Source: Sorghum bicolor (Eukaryota > Streptophyta > Magnoliopsida > Poales > Poaceae). From it: 64,000 nucleotides of DNA. Under the pieces are notes generated by a model that did no database searches, was not told the DNA's origin, and worked only from the letters and a program-made list of their open reading frames with translations. Location of the stretch: assembly GCF_000003195.3 (NCBI RefSeq), contig NC_012878.2, forward strand, positions 23,952,071 through 24,016,070, read 5' to 3'. Position numbers and translations under genes: made by a program. Shown here piece after piece: positions 43,200-54,309 of this stretch (the first letter of the stretch is position 1; each line of letters opens with the position of its first letter).

Positions 43200-44644
43200 C
43201 TAGCTAAACTCAGACGGATCAGGAGTTGCTTCGATGTTTTCTTTCCTACAGGCACACATGCTTTTACATAAAATTCTTCCAGATTAGAGTGAAGTGTTAT
43301 GGAGTTTAGTACCTGCATTTAAATCTTAAGTAATCGAAAGACAAAATAGTTAAGTCAAGCACTATCCCTCCTGTCTATACTTCACCTTTGTTCTAGAGTT
43401 TTTCATAAGTTTTCAAAATAAAACTCAGAGTTCTCAGCAATAATTCTCTCAAGTCTCTCTATATGTGGTATTTATGGATCCTTACCAAAATGTCACTTAC
43501 CTATAGCTAATGGAATATTTAAGTGGAACTCATAGGAGTGAAAAACAGCTCATACATATGTTGTCTAATCGAGCCATGGATCCAAAGGAACTCAGCATAT
43601 AATTAAGTCAAGATGTGCATGTGTGGTGGAGTAAATGGTAGTGATGGTGATAATAAAACTTACTTCTCATTGCTCCTCATATTGCTATCTCTCCTCCTCT
43701 TTGATCTTTGCTTTGGGAGAACATGGGCTATCTTTTTCTTTTCTTTTTTTTTCAGGTGGGTAGTAGATACCCCTAATTCTACTATCGGACACTTGTCCAT
43801 TTTTTCCGCTCAAGTGGGCATCTTTGTACCCCTAATTCTACTCCGGACACTTGTCCATTTTTACCTCTCGTCTCACTCTTTTTCTTTCTTTTTCGAGGTT
43901 CCGGGCACTTGCCCCTTTTATTTCCTCGCATATTTTTGCATAACCCATGCCTCTTCTGCATTGAATCTTTTTAGAGAGAGAATAACAATATTTGGGACAG
44001 TGAGTGATAATATTTTTAGCAATTTTAATGAATGGTGATGGATGGTGTAGTAGATGTGTGCAAGTGAATATCTTAATTTAACCACATGAAAACCTCCTAA
44101 GGGTCTACACAGCTCGATCAAACTCAATGTAAATATAGTAAAAGATGTTATAGCAAGTATGGCTGTGGTAGGTAGTTTGTTATGCTAGGAACTCATCCTG
44201 TGATTTGTAAGTTTTCAAAATAAATCTCCAGAACTTAGTGTAGTAGGAACAAGATAAACAGCAGCTCAACTTTATATCATGCCTTTCTCTTACCTAGACA
44301 TTAGTTTTATGCTTCTCAAAGATAGTAAGTTTTAGTAATTCCTGGAAGAACTCTAATGTAAAAGCTAGGTACTCGAAAGTAAGCAAACAGAGCAACTGCT
44401 CATCATTTCTATTATGCATCTTTTTGGTCTTTTTATTTTTCTAGAGATTAAACTTAGCAAGAAAATAAAGCACACTTATCTACACACCCTTTTTATTTTG
44501 TTTTCATGTTTATAAAGTGCAGTAAATTAAAGCAAGAAAATATTAATTTGGTTTTCTAAGTTTTCCTTTTAAGATAAAATACTAAAATAGAAAAGAATAA
44601 ATAAGAAGAGCAAATAAAAAGTTACTTGATAAATTGGGGAGGAA
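43200..44644 (-). other. non-coding 3' region of element ii
   Basis: No supportable gene. A conserved block near 43752-43915 is shared with element i. Within it about 70 bp (ACCCCTAATTCTACT to TTGTCCATTTTT) are present twice in tandem. Confidence 0.6.
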
Positions 44645-44656
44645 CTCCCCCAAGCT
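44645..44656 (-). other. internal second polypurine tract of element ii
   Basis: AGCTTGGGGGAG on the minus strand, 18 nt past the stop of the third ORF, followed by TTCCTCCCC, which can pair with the purine core. Confidence 0.55.
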
Positions 44657-45540
44657 GGATTTTGACGTCGGTCTTACCCGATGTTCCAGAACCGCATCAT
44701 GGTTGTGATGTTGTCATTCATTGTTGTTGTATCTTGTGTAACATCCCAGATTTTTACGAAAACCAAAAGTACGAGCTTTTTAAAATTTTTCCTGTGATCG
44801 TGTGAAGCATATAGTTTTTAGGTCTAACTCGATTCTAACCCGCTAACAAGTCGTCGCATTCATATAGAATTGTTAGTAGACGAGTGCCTTTGTTCGTGAG
44901 TCGATTTGGAGTTGAGTCTTAATTAGGGTTTGGAGTGCACAAATCTGTAGCAAAGTCCTCTCGAATCTCTATCGTATTCCTTCGAGTCCGATTCCATATC
45001 TATATATTTGAATCTCCTTCAAATTTTCCTTGCTCATAAATGGAGAATTTCCTTTTCCTTTCTCTTGGGCCAAATCTCTGTTCTCCTCTCCATTCCTTTC
45101 TCTTCTTGCTGGCCCAACCTGACTTTGCCCTAGCCCAACTCGCAGCACCGGCCCACGTCCCTCCCTTCTCCCCCGCATAGCAGCCGGTCAGCCCAGCTCG
45201 GCCTCCCTCCCCTGCGGCCCAGCTCCTCTTCCCTTCCCTAGCCACGGCCCAGATCTCGGCCCAGGTCGCTATGCCCAGCAGCGAAGCCTCCTTGCGGCCC
45301 ACCAAGTCACCTGGCCCAAGACCCGCGCCCCTGGAAACCCTACGCACGCACGCCCTGGCTCCTAGGAGCGCCGCGGCCGCCGCTCGGTGGCAAGGACACG
45401 AGCGCCCGCGCCTGAGCGCCCCGGCACCCGCATCGCGCCCTCTGCCTCCGTGGCACGGACGCCGATGAACGCCGCATGTCCTCTCCGAGGCACGGACGCC
45501 CAGGAGCCGCTGTAGCCCTCTATGCCCTAGCCACACGCGC

Positions 45541-45550
45541 CTATAAAATA
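45541..45550 (+). promoter_or_regulatory. TATA-like box in unit v
   Basis: CCTATAAAATAC in a GC-rich setting, consistent with the core promoter of a large LTR read on the plus strand. Confidence 0.45.
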
Positions 45551-47139
45551 CATGGCCGCCGCCGCTCTCTGCCCCATTCCCAGCCGCCGCCGCTCCGTCA
45601 AGCCTCGCCCTCGCGCACTCGTCGCCGCCAAGCCGAGCGCCGAGCAGGAGCCCGAGCGCCATCGCTTGGCGCCCCCGCAACCTCGACGCTGCGCGCCAAG
45701 CCCCCCCTGCACCGCGAGCTCCTCGTTGCACCCCGTCGCTGTAGCAAGGCACGGCTGGGAGCAGCGCCACCATCGGCGCCCGAGCGCCCCGACCACGACC
45801 TTGCCCCGTGCACCTGTCGCCGTCGAGCCGGCCATGGAGACCCCCATCGCCGCCGCACCGGAGCTCCTCAGCGCCGAGCGCCTCCCCATCTACAGCCTCA
45901 CCGAGCGCGACGTCGAGCCTCGACGCGTCCGCGCCCTCGACCTCGCCGCGCCCAAGACGCCGTGCGCCCTCGCCCTCGAACCCGGGAACCCGCCGCAACG
46001 CCGAGCTGCACGCGACGTCGTCCACGGCCCCGCCCTCGCCTTCGAGCCCGAGCACTGCGACATCGCCTCCACGTCGTACTCGCCACCGGAGCCCCAACCT
46101 CGTCGCGATGCCGCGGTCGTGCCTCTGCTCCGAGCCACGACGCCGCAACCTCCTCTGGAACGAGTCCAGGGAGCCCCACACCGATGCGCCCCGTCGCCCG
46201 CGACCTGGACCTCGCCGTGGCCACGTCGCGGCCAGCACCGCGAGCTCTTCCCCGAACCCCGTCTTCGACCACCGCGAGCACAGCACCTCGGAGCGCGTAC
46301 GCGCCGAGCTTCTACCTCAACGTCGCGCGCCGAGCCCCTACACCAGCGTGAGCCCCTTCACCGAGCTCAGCTTCGTCCTGGTCGGCGTCATGCTGCGACC
46401 TCGCCACGGCCATCCTCGACGCGCCTCCCTCTGCGACGCCGAGCCTTCGTCGTCACCAAGCCCCTACATCGCCGACGACCAAGCACCACTCCACCGTGGC
46501 CACGACAGGACATCGCCATGGTCACCGCGTCAGTGCCGGTCGTGGTGATCGCGACCCCGACCACGACGTCGTGCTCATCTTACCACGGTGACCGTGAACT
46601 TCCCCTTTTGCTGGCTGCCGATCATCACTGAACGTGCAGCAACGGCAGCACCACCCCACGCGAAGCTCTTTTCTACCCAGTGAGCCACCAGTGCCTAAGT
46701 CCCCTTCTTTTTCCCCTTCTATCACGTTCCCGACTGAGACCGGCTTTCGCGCCGCATTTCATCCACTGTCGCAGGGAAGCCTTGGTCCCGTTGTGCTTTT
46801 GCCGGAGATGTGATGCCTTCTCACTGCCAGCCGCCTCCAGCCGAGCCGCAGCGAGCAGAAGCCAGCCAAGAGCAGCAACAAGCCCGCAGTAGATCTTCGT
46901 CCAACAGCAAGGTCAAACCTTGAACCTAGCCGACATTGTCTCCGACGTCGGCAAAACCCTTGTCCTTTCTTATACCTTTGTACATACTTGATAGTTGTCA
47001 TCTATATCATCGTCTATACTTGTTGCATGACCTATCTTTATCTATATCCATGCCTGTGCCGTGCCTTCGTGCCGGTCTATTTATCCATCTTTCTATCTCT
47101 TGTGCCATGGGAATGTGCTACTCCGAGTCATCGTTGTCT

Positions 47140-47440
47140 TTGTGTTGTTAGCGGTCGAGTCGTGATTCTTTGTGTGATTGTCGTCGTCTATGGACCGTGC
47201 CTTCGAGCCGGTTGAGAGAGTGATATGTTTGAGTGTTGCGATCGCGAGTTCGTCTTGCCATGGTCGTAATGCTAAGCATGTCCCTTCTCCCGGGTAGTCG
47301 TTGTTCTTTCTTTTGCTATTTGCCTGAGGACTGAGCCTTCGAGCCGGTTGGGGAATGGTAGTTTGTTTGATCGTCTCGATCGTGGGTTCGTCCCACCTTG
47401 ATCGTGATGCTAAACGTAACTCGTTTCCCCACGTTTAATT
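47140..47440 (+). repeat. degenerate tandem duplication in unit v (about 160-bp unit)
   Basis: Two copies share CCTTCGAGCCGGTTG (near 47200 and 47335), TTTGA...CGATCG...GTTCGTC and GGTCGTAATGCTAA / GATCGTGATGCTAA. Strongly diverged. Confidence 0.6.
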
Positions 47441-47734
47441 GACTCTCTAGTGCTATGATTGTTAGCGACCCTTTTGGACCCACAGGCGTGGTTACCATGG
47501 ACTCATTGTCGGTGCGCCTCCTACCCGCACTTGGTGAGCCACTCGTGACCTAGTTTAGTGGGAGGATTAGCGGACGATGATCGTGGGACTTATGAAAGCC
47601 AACTCGTTAGGTGGAGCTCATGGTCGCGAGTCACCTCGCCATGGTCATCGGGCTTTACCTAGTTTCTCGCATGTTTATCTTATTCGTCTCATATGCTTAT
47701 GCCATCTAGACCCGGACATTTCCCTTAGCTTCCG

Positions 47735-48350
47735 CGGTGACAACCGCATCGCCTAAAACTATAGGAATGACCCTGTGCCAATTCAGAAGCACCTAGGTCG
47801 AGAAGTGTTATGAGTGGTGTAGTTCATGGGGTCGTGTTTATTTCTCCAACTGTCGTTTGTTCCATGGCGAGTTGGTTGAAAGAGTGTGATTTCGTTCTTC
47901 TTCTCTCTTGTTCTCAATCCCCGTCGATCCAGTAAGATGTGGATTGAGCCCCTTTTGCTTGTTCGATGTTTTGTTTCCAGTTCTGCGATTTCCGCTGTTG
48001 CTTTGGCGAGCGGATCAATGGAAAGTGAAGCCCGTGTCTTTTCTTGTCTTTTTCGTTCTTCGTGCTTAAACTCTTGGATGCTTGTACCTATTCGACCGTA
48101 GCATTTCTTTGGTTCTCGTGGTGACAACCGCACTGCTAAGAACCCTAGAGATGTCTTAGTGCATTTAGTGCACCTAGGTTGTGGTACCCTACAAGTAGTA
48201 TGAGCACTCGTGTACTTGTGTGTCACTCTCTCTGATTCCCCGTCTCTTACCATGGCGGGTGGATTGGAAGGAATAGACCACTTCCCTTTTCTTCTCTCTT
48301 TGTTCCACCCTCTCTTGACTCTCATCAATCATAATGGCGTATGAGTTGAG
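47735..48350 (+). repeat. degenerate tandem duplication in unit v (about 375-bp unit)
   Basis: Copies starting near 47738 and 48112 share CGGTGACAACCGCA / TGGTGACAACCGCA, AGCACCTAGGT / TGCACCTAGGT and CCATGGCGAGTTGG / CCATGGCGGGTGG, followed by a TTCTTCTCTC tract. Confidence 0.6.
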
Positions 48351-50527
48351 AGAGATCCGAATCTCTTGAGCTTACAATAGTTTGGTTCTCGTCAGTCTCT
48401 ATGACGCTTGGATCGAAAGACCGTAAGCTGTGGTGTTTGCTTAGAATGAGTTAGAGTCTAAGCCATTTATTAAAGCCGTACAGGTTGACTCAATTAACCC
48501 GGGAAGTACCGGCTAGGCTATGACTCTGGCTTGTACTTAGTGAACAACCATTCCTGTTTCTTTTAGCCTAGGGATCAGACATCCGTCGAGAGGGCTAAGT
48601 TGTTTTCCTTTCGGTGCTCTTTTAGTGTAGTTGTTCTTCGGTGTTCTTCGCCTCTTTTTGCTGTCTTTCTAGGTCTAGTGGTTTGATTATTTCCCTTGTT
48701 TGTCGCTTTCGAGGTAGTCGCTTCGGGGTTAGCGTTGGTCGATTTGGGACCCTTTGAAGGAAGGACATGCAGATGGAATAAGGATCTCGGATGAGAACAA
48801 CTACAAGTGCACTGTGGATCTTGGAAATGACCTTCGACAGGTGCCACGTCCCACCCAACCTCGTAGAATCCTATTAGACATGCAATAATGTAGATGCTAG
48901 TGCTTTACTTTTATGCAAATGAACTGTGATAGGTTGCATGGTAGAAATGCTAGTGAGCCATTGCCTTGTTGCAACCTATAACCCTCGCACACCCGCTGTT
49001 AGGTTAGATGTTGCATACTACTTGCTACTACTTCTACTACGCATTATATCTGTGATGTGATGCGATGTGGAAGATTGGATGTGAGTGGATAAGGCTCGTG
49101 GTGCCGATAACTGGATAATGAGATGATAATGGATTTGGGGAGATCTTGGCGTGTGTCTTGGGTGAGTGGTGAGGGTTGAGTCGACCGAGCAGGATTTACG
49201 ACGAGTCTTGGGACAAGTCTTGCCGGGGGACACTACCTGGGCGTTCTCCATGAGAGTTACCTGTGGCGGGTACATGTGACAGGGAGAGGTCCCGGAGTAG
49301 AGTGTCTTCGTGGGACGAAGCGCCGGGATAGGAGGTGCTGTTTAGCACGGGGTAGCCGGATGTCCCGTCGAGCGGGGCATCGGTTGGCCCCTCGTGAAGA
49401 TGTCCTGTTTGGTCACCCTAAGGACTGATATGTTCTGTGGACCGGGTCTTAGGAAGCCTTGCACCCCACTCGCTCTTATGGGGAGGAGACGGATGTACGA
49501 CCAGCTAGGGCGGTGCCACTACTACTAGGTTGTTAGCGGATAGTGTAGGGAGGTACGGGCATGAGGACCCACACCCTCCTAAGACAGCGTAGTGACCTTT
49601 GGGGCCTTGTACTACGCCTCACAGTCTCAGCGTATCGGTGGTACTCCGGTATGGTCCCAGTTCTGAGTGGTAGGGTGGCATCGTGTTTAGTTGGAAGGCA
49701 GCCCGGAATCTGCCTAGACGAGGGCCTTCGTCGATGATGATGATCTTGTGGTTAGTGCAAACCTCTGTAGAGTTTGGTTGATCGATCGATACATATGCCA
49801 ATTCGTCGGCTATGGACCTTTCCTAAGTACAGCTTCACTTGACTAGTGAGAGGAGTCCTTTCTATCTTCCCCTGGGTTTGTGTTGGATCCGGCGTTGGCC
49901 GTAGAGGCAAGGCACGAGCGGGAGTCGTACTTGCCGCCTAGAGAGTGAGAGTGTGGTGAGATGTGTGTGATGGGATGGATGGATGGATGTGTGGATGAGA
50001 TGGATTAAAACTTGATGAATTATTATTAAATACTGATGAACTTGCATATGAAAAACTACAGCCATATATATAGGCCTCTTGATCTACCCATTGCATTCCA
50101 CTCACCACAAAGCTTACGCAAAAGCATAGGGTGGGAGCCAGTGGCCAGTACAAATCGTACTGAAAATTGTTTAGCAGGTTGTGAACGTGGCCTATGACGA
50201 TAACTACGGAGAATAGAAGGATTAGGTGGTCTCGTTCCTGCGCTCAAGTTTGGTTCGGAGATGAAGGCTACGCCCGCTGATAAACTACGCCGACTCTGAT
50301 GATTGCCCGTGAAGGAGGAGCCTTCACCGCTGACACGCTACATCGACTCTAATAAAAATCCGTGTGTGTTTCCGCTAGAAAAACGATGTAATAGGCTTGT
50401 TAATCGAGAGTTGTAAAGGAAATATGTTGTAATCTTGTTTTTCACGATGTATGACTATGATAACAGCTGATATATGATAATGTGATGGCTTAATTTCTGA
50501 ATTATCACATTATAATTCGAATCTGAG

Positions 50528-50552
50528 GATTTTTCCCCTTTGTGGAAAAATC
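50528..50552 (+). terminator. terminal hairpin of unit v
   Basis: GATTTTTCC (50528-50536) and GGAAAAATC (50544-50552) form a perfect 9-bp stem with a 7-nt loop, 12 bp from the 3' end of the unit. It could aid 3'-end formation; no poly(A) assay is possible here. Confidence 0.4.
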
Positions 50553-51119
50553 TAGGTCGTTTCATCTTGTCTCAGCTCTTGTACTGCAGCAGCATGGTCC
50601 TGGTTCCATTTTTGTTGCTCTTCTAGGAGTCTTCCATGTTCTGCTTGCGTGTTTTGGATGTCGAGGAGGGTGTTGTCGGTACGAGTGAAGAAAGCACCGG
50701 CCTCTTGATAGTCATCATTTGTAAAAGCGTAGGAGGCGTCGGAGTATCGTCCTGCATAAATTGGGGCGAAGGTCTAGATCCTGAAGCTCCATATGGATCA
50801 GTGGAGTACCTGCCCGTATGAAAAGGCGGGTTTGTCCACTGGTGATCTTGGCTCTACGGCCATGTCTCCTCTGTTGGCTCTTGTGGTTGCGCATGACGAA
50901 CCCATGGGTCTCGAAGGACTTGAGGGTTGTAATCGCAATAATGCAGGTGCGGGTCTCGAAGAACTTGAAGGACCTTGACTTGCTGGCCTGATGAAGATGA
51001 TGGAGCTTGTGTGGGTGTCGGGTCGATGCTCATCTCTGATGGATGTGAGGAGTGTCGGGATGAACTCCTTGTACCAATGTTCTTGAAAGCCTTTCCTGCA
51101 TTCTTTACCTTCTTAAACA

Positions 51120-51310
51120 TCCTGCAAACAAAAGTTGGCAAAAACACAACTAGTGGAAAATTGTGAGAGAAAATGTTAGTGGTCAGCTGTCCGGAATGTC
51201 AGTAGTCCTAGGGTTAATCGTTCAAGATAAGTTTCTATTTTAGCAGAACCTCCCCCTAAATAGCTTTTACTTCCGCTTAGACAGCGGGATCACTTCTTGC
51301 TAGGTGATAC
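51120..51310 (-). other. 5'-UTR intron of the third ORF
   Basis: A donor AGA|GTGAGT near 51310 and a pyrimidine-rich acceptor TTTGTTTGCAG near 51121 bracket about 190 bp. The acceptor lies directly before the ATG. Confidence 0.5.
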
Positions 51311-51451
51311 TCACTCTCTATCAACTTCTTTTCCACTCTTCTCTTTCTCTCTACCCTCTTCTCTCTTCACTACAAGAGCTCTTTCTGGAAACTGATACTT
51401 GTGTGGTTTTCTGGAGTGCTTGTGTGGGGAGGATGGAGGTAGAAGGTGGCT

Positions 51452-51459
51452 ATTTATAG
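51452..51459 (-). promoter_or_regulatory. internal TATA box of element ii
   Basis: TATAAATA on the minus strand, with GC-rich palindromes GGGCGGGCGCCC at 51477-51510 just upstream and the third ORF downstream. The same palindrome occurs upstream of the LTR TATA boxes. Confidence 0.6.
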
Positions 51460-51510
51460 GAGGAAGAGGGAGCAGGGCGGGCGCCCTTGGTAGGTGGGCG
51501 GGCGCCCACT

Positions 51511-51957
51511 CCTAGTGTCCATCCTGGGTGTGCCTCCTCCACTTACTTTCTTGCTTTGATCTCACGCAGAATAATGTTGTGTGGGTGGGGGTTGGACGGT
51601 GGAAAGATGTCTGGTGAGTGGAAACATATTGGTGGATGAAATTATGTGATGGGATGTATGTGAGGTGTGGTGTATGACATGTGGGACCCAAGGAGTGTGG
51701 GTCATGCTTCTAGATGGTTACTATAATTAAATATAATGCAGGCAAAATCTATGAGAATTGAAACTTAATTAAAATGATAATGGAAAATATTTTTGTGCCT
51801 CCACAATAATTAATAAATATGGGTTGTTACACACCATGAATATTATTTATATGGGGCTTTTGATTATTATACTAATGCTATGAATATATATGCCTAATGC
51901 AAGAATTAATTATGCAAGAATTTAAACATGAGAAAATTAATAATGCGGATAAATACC
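51511..51957 (-). other. spacer between gag-protease and the internal promoter of element ii
   Basis: AT-rich, no ORF. GGGTTGTTACA near 51820 and TATGGGGCTTTT near 51850 mark conserved positions. Confidence 0.4.
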
Positions 51958-51967
51958 GATTTACCTC
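51958..51967 (-). promoter_or_regulatory. splice-donor-like site after gag-protease (element ii)
   Basis: GGAGGTAAAT on the minus strand, equivalent to the sites in elements i and iii. Confidence 0.45.
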
Positions 51968-51989
51968 CAGGTGAGGGTTTGGGATTTTT

Positions 51990-52009
51990 AGGTCCCCCAA
52001 GGTGGACCT
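51990..52009 (-). ncRNA. conserved hairpin after the gag-protease stop (element ii)
   Basis: Arms AGGTCC (51990-51995) and GGACCT (52004-52009) enclose 8 nt. The second pair is G-C here and A-T in element iii, a compensated change. It lies 9 nt past the stop at 52019 and is followed by AAAAA. Confidence 0.65.
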
Positions 52010-52018
52010 CCAAATCTT

Positions 52019-53995
52019 TTAATCTTCTGAGTTACCTTCCTCCGGAGATGGTGTCTCCAGTGGTTCTTCATGAACTTCCTTCACTGTAGAGTCTCTCTCT
52101 GGTCTGGGTTTGAATGTGAAGTGTTCTTCTTGACCGTTTATGTTGAACTTGATTTCTCCTTTTGCGACATCAATGTGGGCATTGGCAGTGCTCAGAAATG
52201 GCCTTCCAAGGATGATGGACACTTTTGAGTCAGGACTCATGTCCAGTACTACGAAATCTACTAGCACCAGGGAATCTCTGATCTTGACTGGAATGTTCTC
52301 GGCGATGCCCAACGGGTGTCGAACCGATTGATCCGCTAGTTGTAGGCACATTGATGTTGGTTCTAGGGTCGCATGCTCAAGCTTTTTGTAGACTGATGCT
52401 GGCATCACACTGACACTTGCTCCGAGATCACAAAGTGCATTGTTGAAGTGTTGGTTTCCGATCGAGCAGTCAATAGTGGGACATCTGGGATCTTCCTTCT
52501 TCTTTGGTGGCTTATTGAGGATGGACGCACTACATTCTTCCGTCAGCTTGATAATCTCAGTGGTGGGCAGTGGTCTCTTCTTGTTAAGAATATCTCTGAT
52601 GTATTTTGCATATGTAGGTACCTGTATGGCATCGAGCAGAGGTATGTTGACATATAATTTTTGAATGACCTCTACAAACTTACCAAACTACTCATCCGAC
52701 TGCAGTCCTCTGTTTCTTCTGGGAAATGGCAAATAGTTGGTGTCGTAAAAATCTTTCCTCATTTCTCCAGTTCTTGGTGGTTGTAGCAGATCTTCTGCTT
52801 CAACTGGGCTTTCTTCTTCTATCACTGCTGGTTGCACTGGTGCTGAGGTTCTTTGTTTCTCTTTTGGGTATGGAGGATCTCTGGTAGCTTTACCTCCTCT
52901 AGTAGTTATATTCTTTACCTGCTCAAGGTTAGTAGCAACAGGCAGTCCAGCAGCTATCTTTATTAATTTAAGCTCTACCCTTTTATTAAGAGTGTTTTGC
53001 TCATCAAAGGCAGTTAGTAGAAAATCCATTTTATTATGTATATCTTTTAGAGATGATTCATTTGTATCTAGCCTTTGTTTAACTTCATCATTAATTTTGG
53101 TTTGTTGAGCAATTATCTCTTTTAATGAAAGTTGCTTGACAGTGTTACCTGAATTCATACCTTTGCTATTGGGTTGACTCGAAGTTGGTTGATATTTGTA
53201 TGCTGTCTCAATGACCCTTTGATCTTCTTTCAACATGGCCCTCTGGTCAATCCAATGTTGCAAATTTTCCATCTTACTTGATAATGCATTTACTTCTTCT
53301 GGTATTTCTTCAGTTTGATGACATTGTTGAGCTTTATCTTGGAACCAGCCTTGGTTTTCTGCTATCTTATCCAAAAGTATCTCTGCTTTTCCAGTTGTAA
53401 GCTCCAAGAATGATCCTTTAGCAGATGCATCTAGGCACTCACGAGCCTTCTGGGTTAATCCATGGTAGAAGGTCTGCATAAGTAACCATGTGGCCATTCC
53501 ATGGTGAGGACAATTTGATATGTATCCTTGAAAATGCTCCCATGCTTCGGAAATGGTTTCTGTCTTCTGCTGTTAGAAACTGACAATATTTCCTCTTAAG
53601 GCAGTTGTTTTGCCTATAGGGAAAAACTTTGATAGAAAGGCATCTGACAAGTTCGTCTAGTTGTTGATGTTATCTTGATGAGTGTAGAACCACTTCCTCG
53701 CTTTCCCTTCTAGTGAGAATGGAAAAAGGCGAAGTAGTATGACGTTTTTGTCAACTCCGTTGATGTGGATTGTGCTTCCAATCTCTAAAAAAATTCTGCA
53801 AGTGTGCACTAGCATCTTCATGTGCCTTTCCACTGAATTGTATAGCTTGCACCAGATTGATGCGGCTTGACTTGAGCTCAAACTCAGGTATTCCTTCTTC
53901 TACTGCAAATCATGGACCAGTTGGAATGTTCTCAAGGCTTGGAGCAGAGAATTCTTGTAGGGTCTTCTATGCCATAGCTTCAGCAATTGGTAGCT
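52019..53995 (-). pseudogene. gag-protease of element ii, broken
   Basis: The capsid (53995 to about 53500) contains KNVILLRLFPFSLEGKARKWFY near 53740 and the ATWLLMQTFYHGL block near 53490. Stops near 53575 and 53655 and frameshifts split it. The middle piece (52688-53497) is a Gln/Glu-rich coiled region without a CCHC knuckle. The protease (52019-52450) has the family blocks MCLQLADQSVRHPLG and SIILGRPFLST. It ends in TAG at 52019 with no RT following. Confidence 0.82.
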
Positions 53996-54288
53996 AGCTT
54001 CTTCTTCTCTTGATTGCTTTGGTTCTGATGATGAAGAGTTGAATGTACCCAAAGTCAATCCTTATATACCCTGTATAAAAATATAAACATAGAAAAACAA
54101 CAGGGTGAACCTGCCAAAGCAGAGGTGCCTTGTTATGATTTCTCACTTAGTAGCTATTTATGCAATTATTTCTCTATAGTCTAGTCTAATATTTTTTGTG
54201 AATAACCTTGACTGATTTTCTGGCTTTCCTTACCGTTCCTAAGTATTACCCTTTTGTTCCCCTTTATGACTTATTCATGAGACTCCCC

Positions 54289-54301
54289 GGCAACGGCGCC
54301 A
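54289..54301 (-). other. primer-binding site of element ii (Asp-tRNA type)
   Basis: TGGCGCCGTTGCC on the minus strand, eight bases from the LTR. Confidence 0.88.
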
Positions 54302-54309
54302 GAAATGCT

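Larger units (their letters stand above)
44737..50564 (+). mobile_element. 5.8-kb TG...CA unit v, TSD TCTTG, non-coding
   Basis: Starts TGTAACATCCCAG and ends AGGTCGTTTCA, with TCTTG at 44732-44736 and 50565-50569. No internal copy of either end was found, so it is not a normal two-LTR element. It may be one very large solo LTR (LARD or Sukkula-like). A TATA-like CTATAAAATA at 45541-45550 precedes a GC-rich kilobase. Frames in that part (for example 45552-46631 plus and 45000-46286 minus) open on both strands with Arg/Pro/Ala-rich products and show no family motif, so I do not call genes there. Confidence 0.75.
44674..51120 (-). pseudogene. third ORF of element ii, split by unit v
   Basis: After a GCAG acceptor at about 51121 the frame starts at ATG 51120 with a basic N-terminus (MFKKVKNAGKAFKNIGTRSS) and a Ser/Pro/Thr-rich segment. 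It is broken by a stop at 50854 and by frame changes. A clear helical C-terminus follows near 50770-50570 (GAFFTRTDNTLLDIQNTQ and QQKWNQDHAAAVQELRQD). It continues in frame beyond unit v at 44736 and ends in TAA at 44674-44676. It occupies the place of the env-like ORF of Athila elements, but I recognise no envelope features such as a signal peptide or membrane segment. Function unknown. Confidence 0.55.

Noticed and set aside
45000..46631. Long overlapping ORFs on both strands in unit v (up to 428 and 359 codons)
   Set aside because: The region is very GC-rich, frames are open on both strands at once, products are Arg/Pro/Ala-rich with no family motif, and the unit is a transposable element. 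Open frames are expected by composition.
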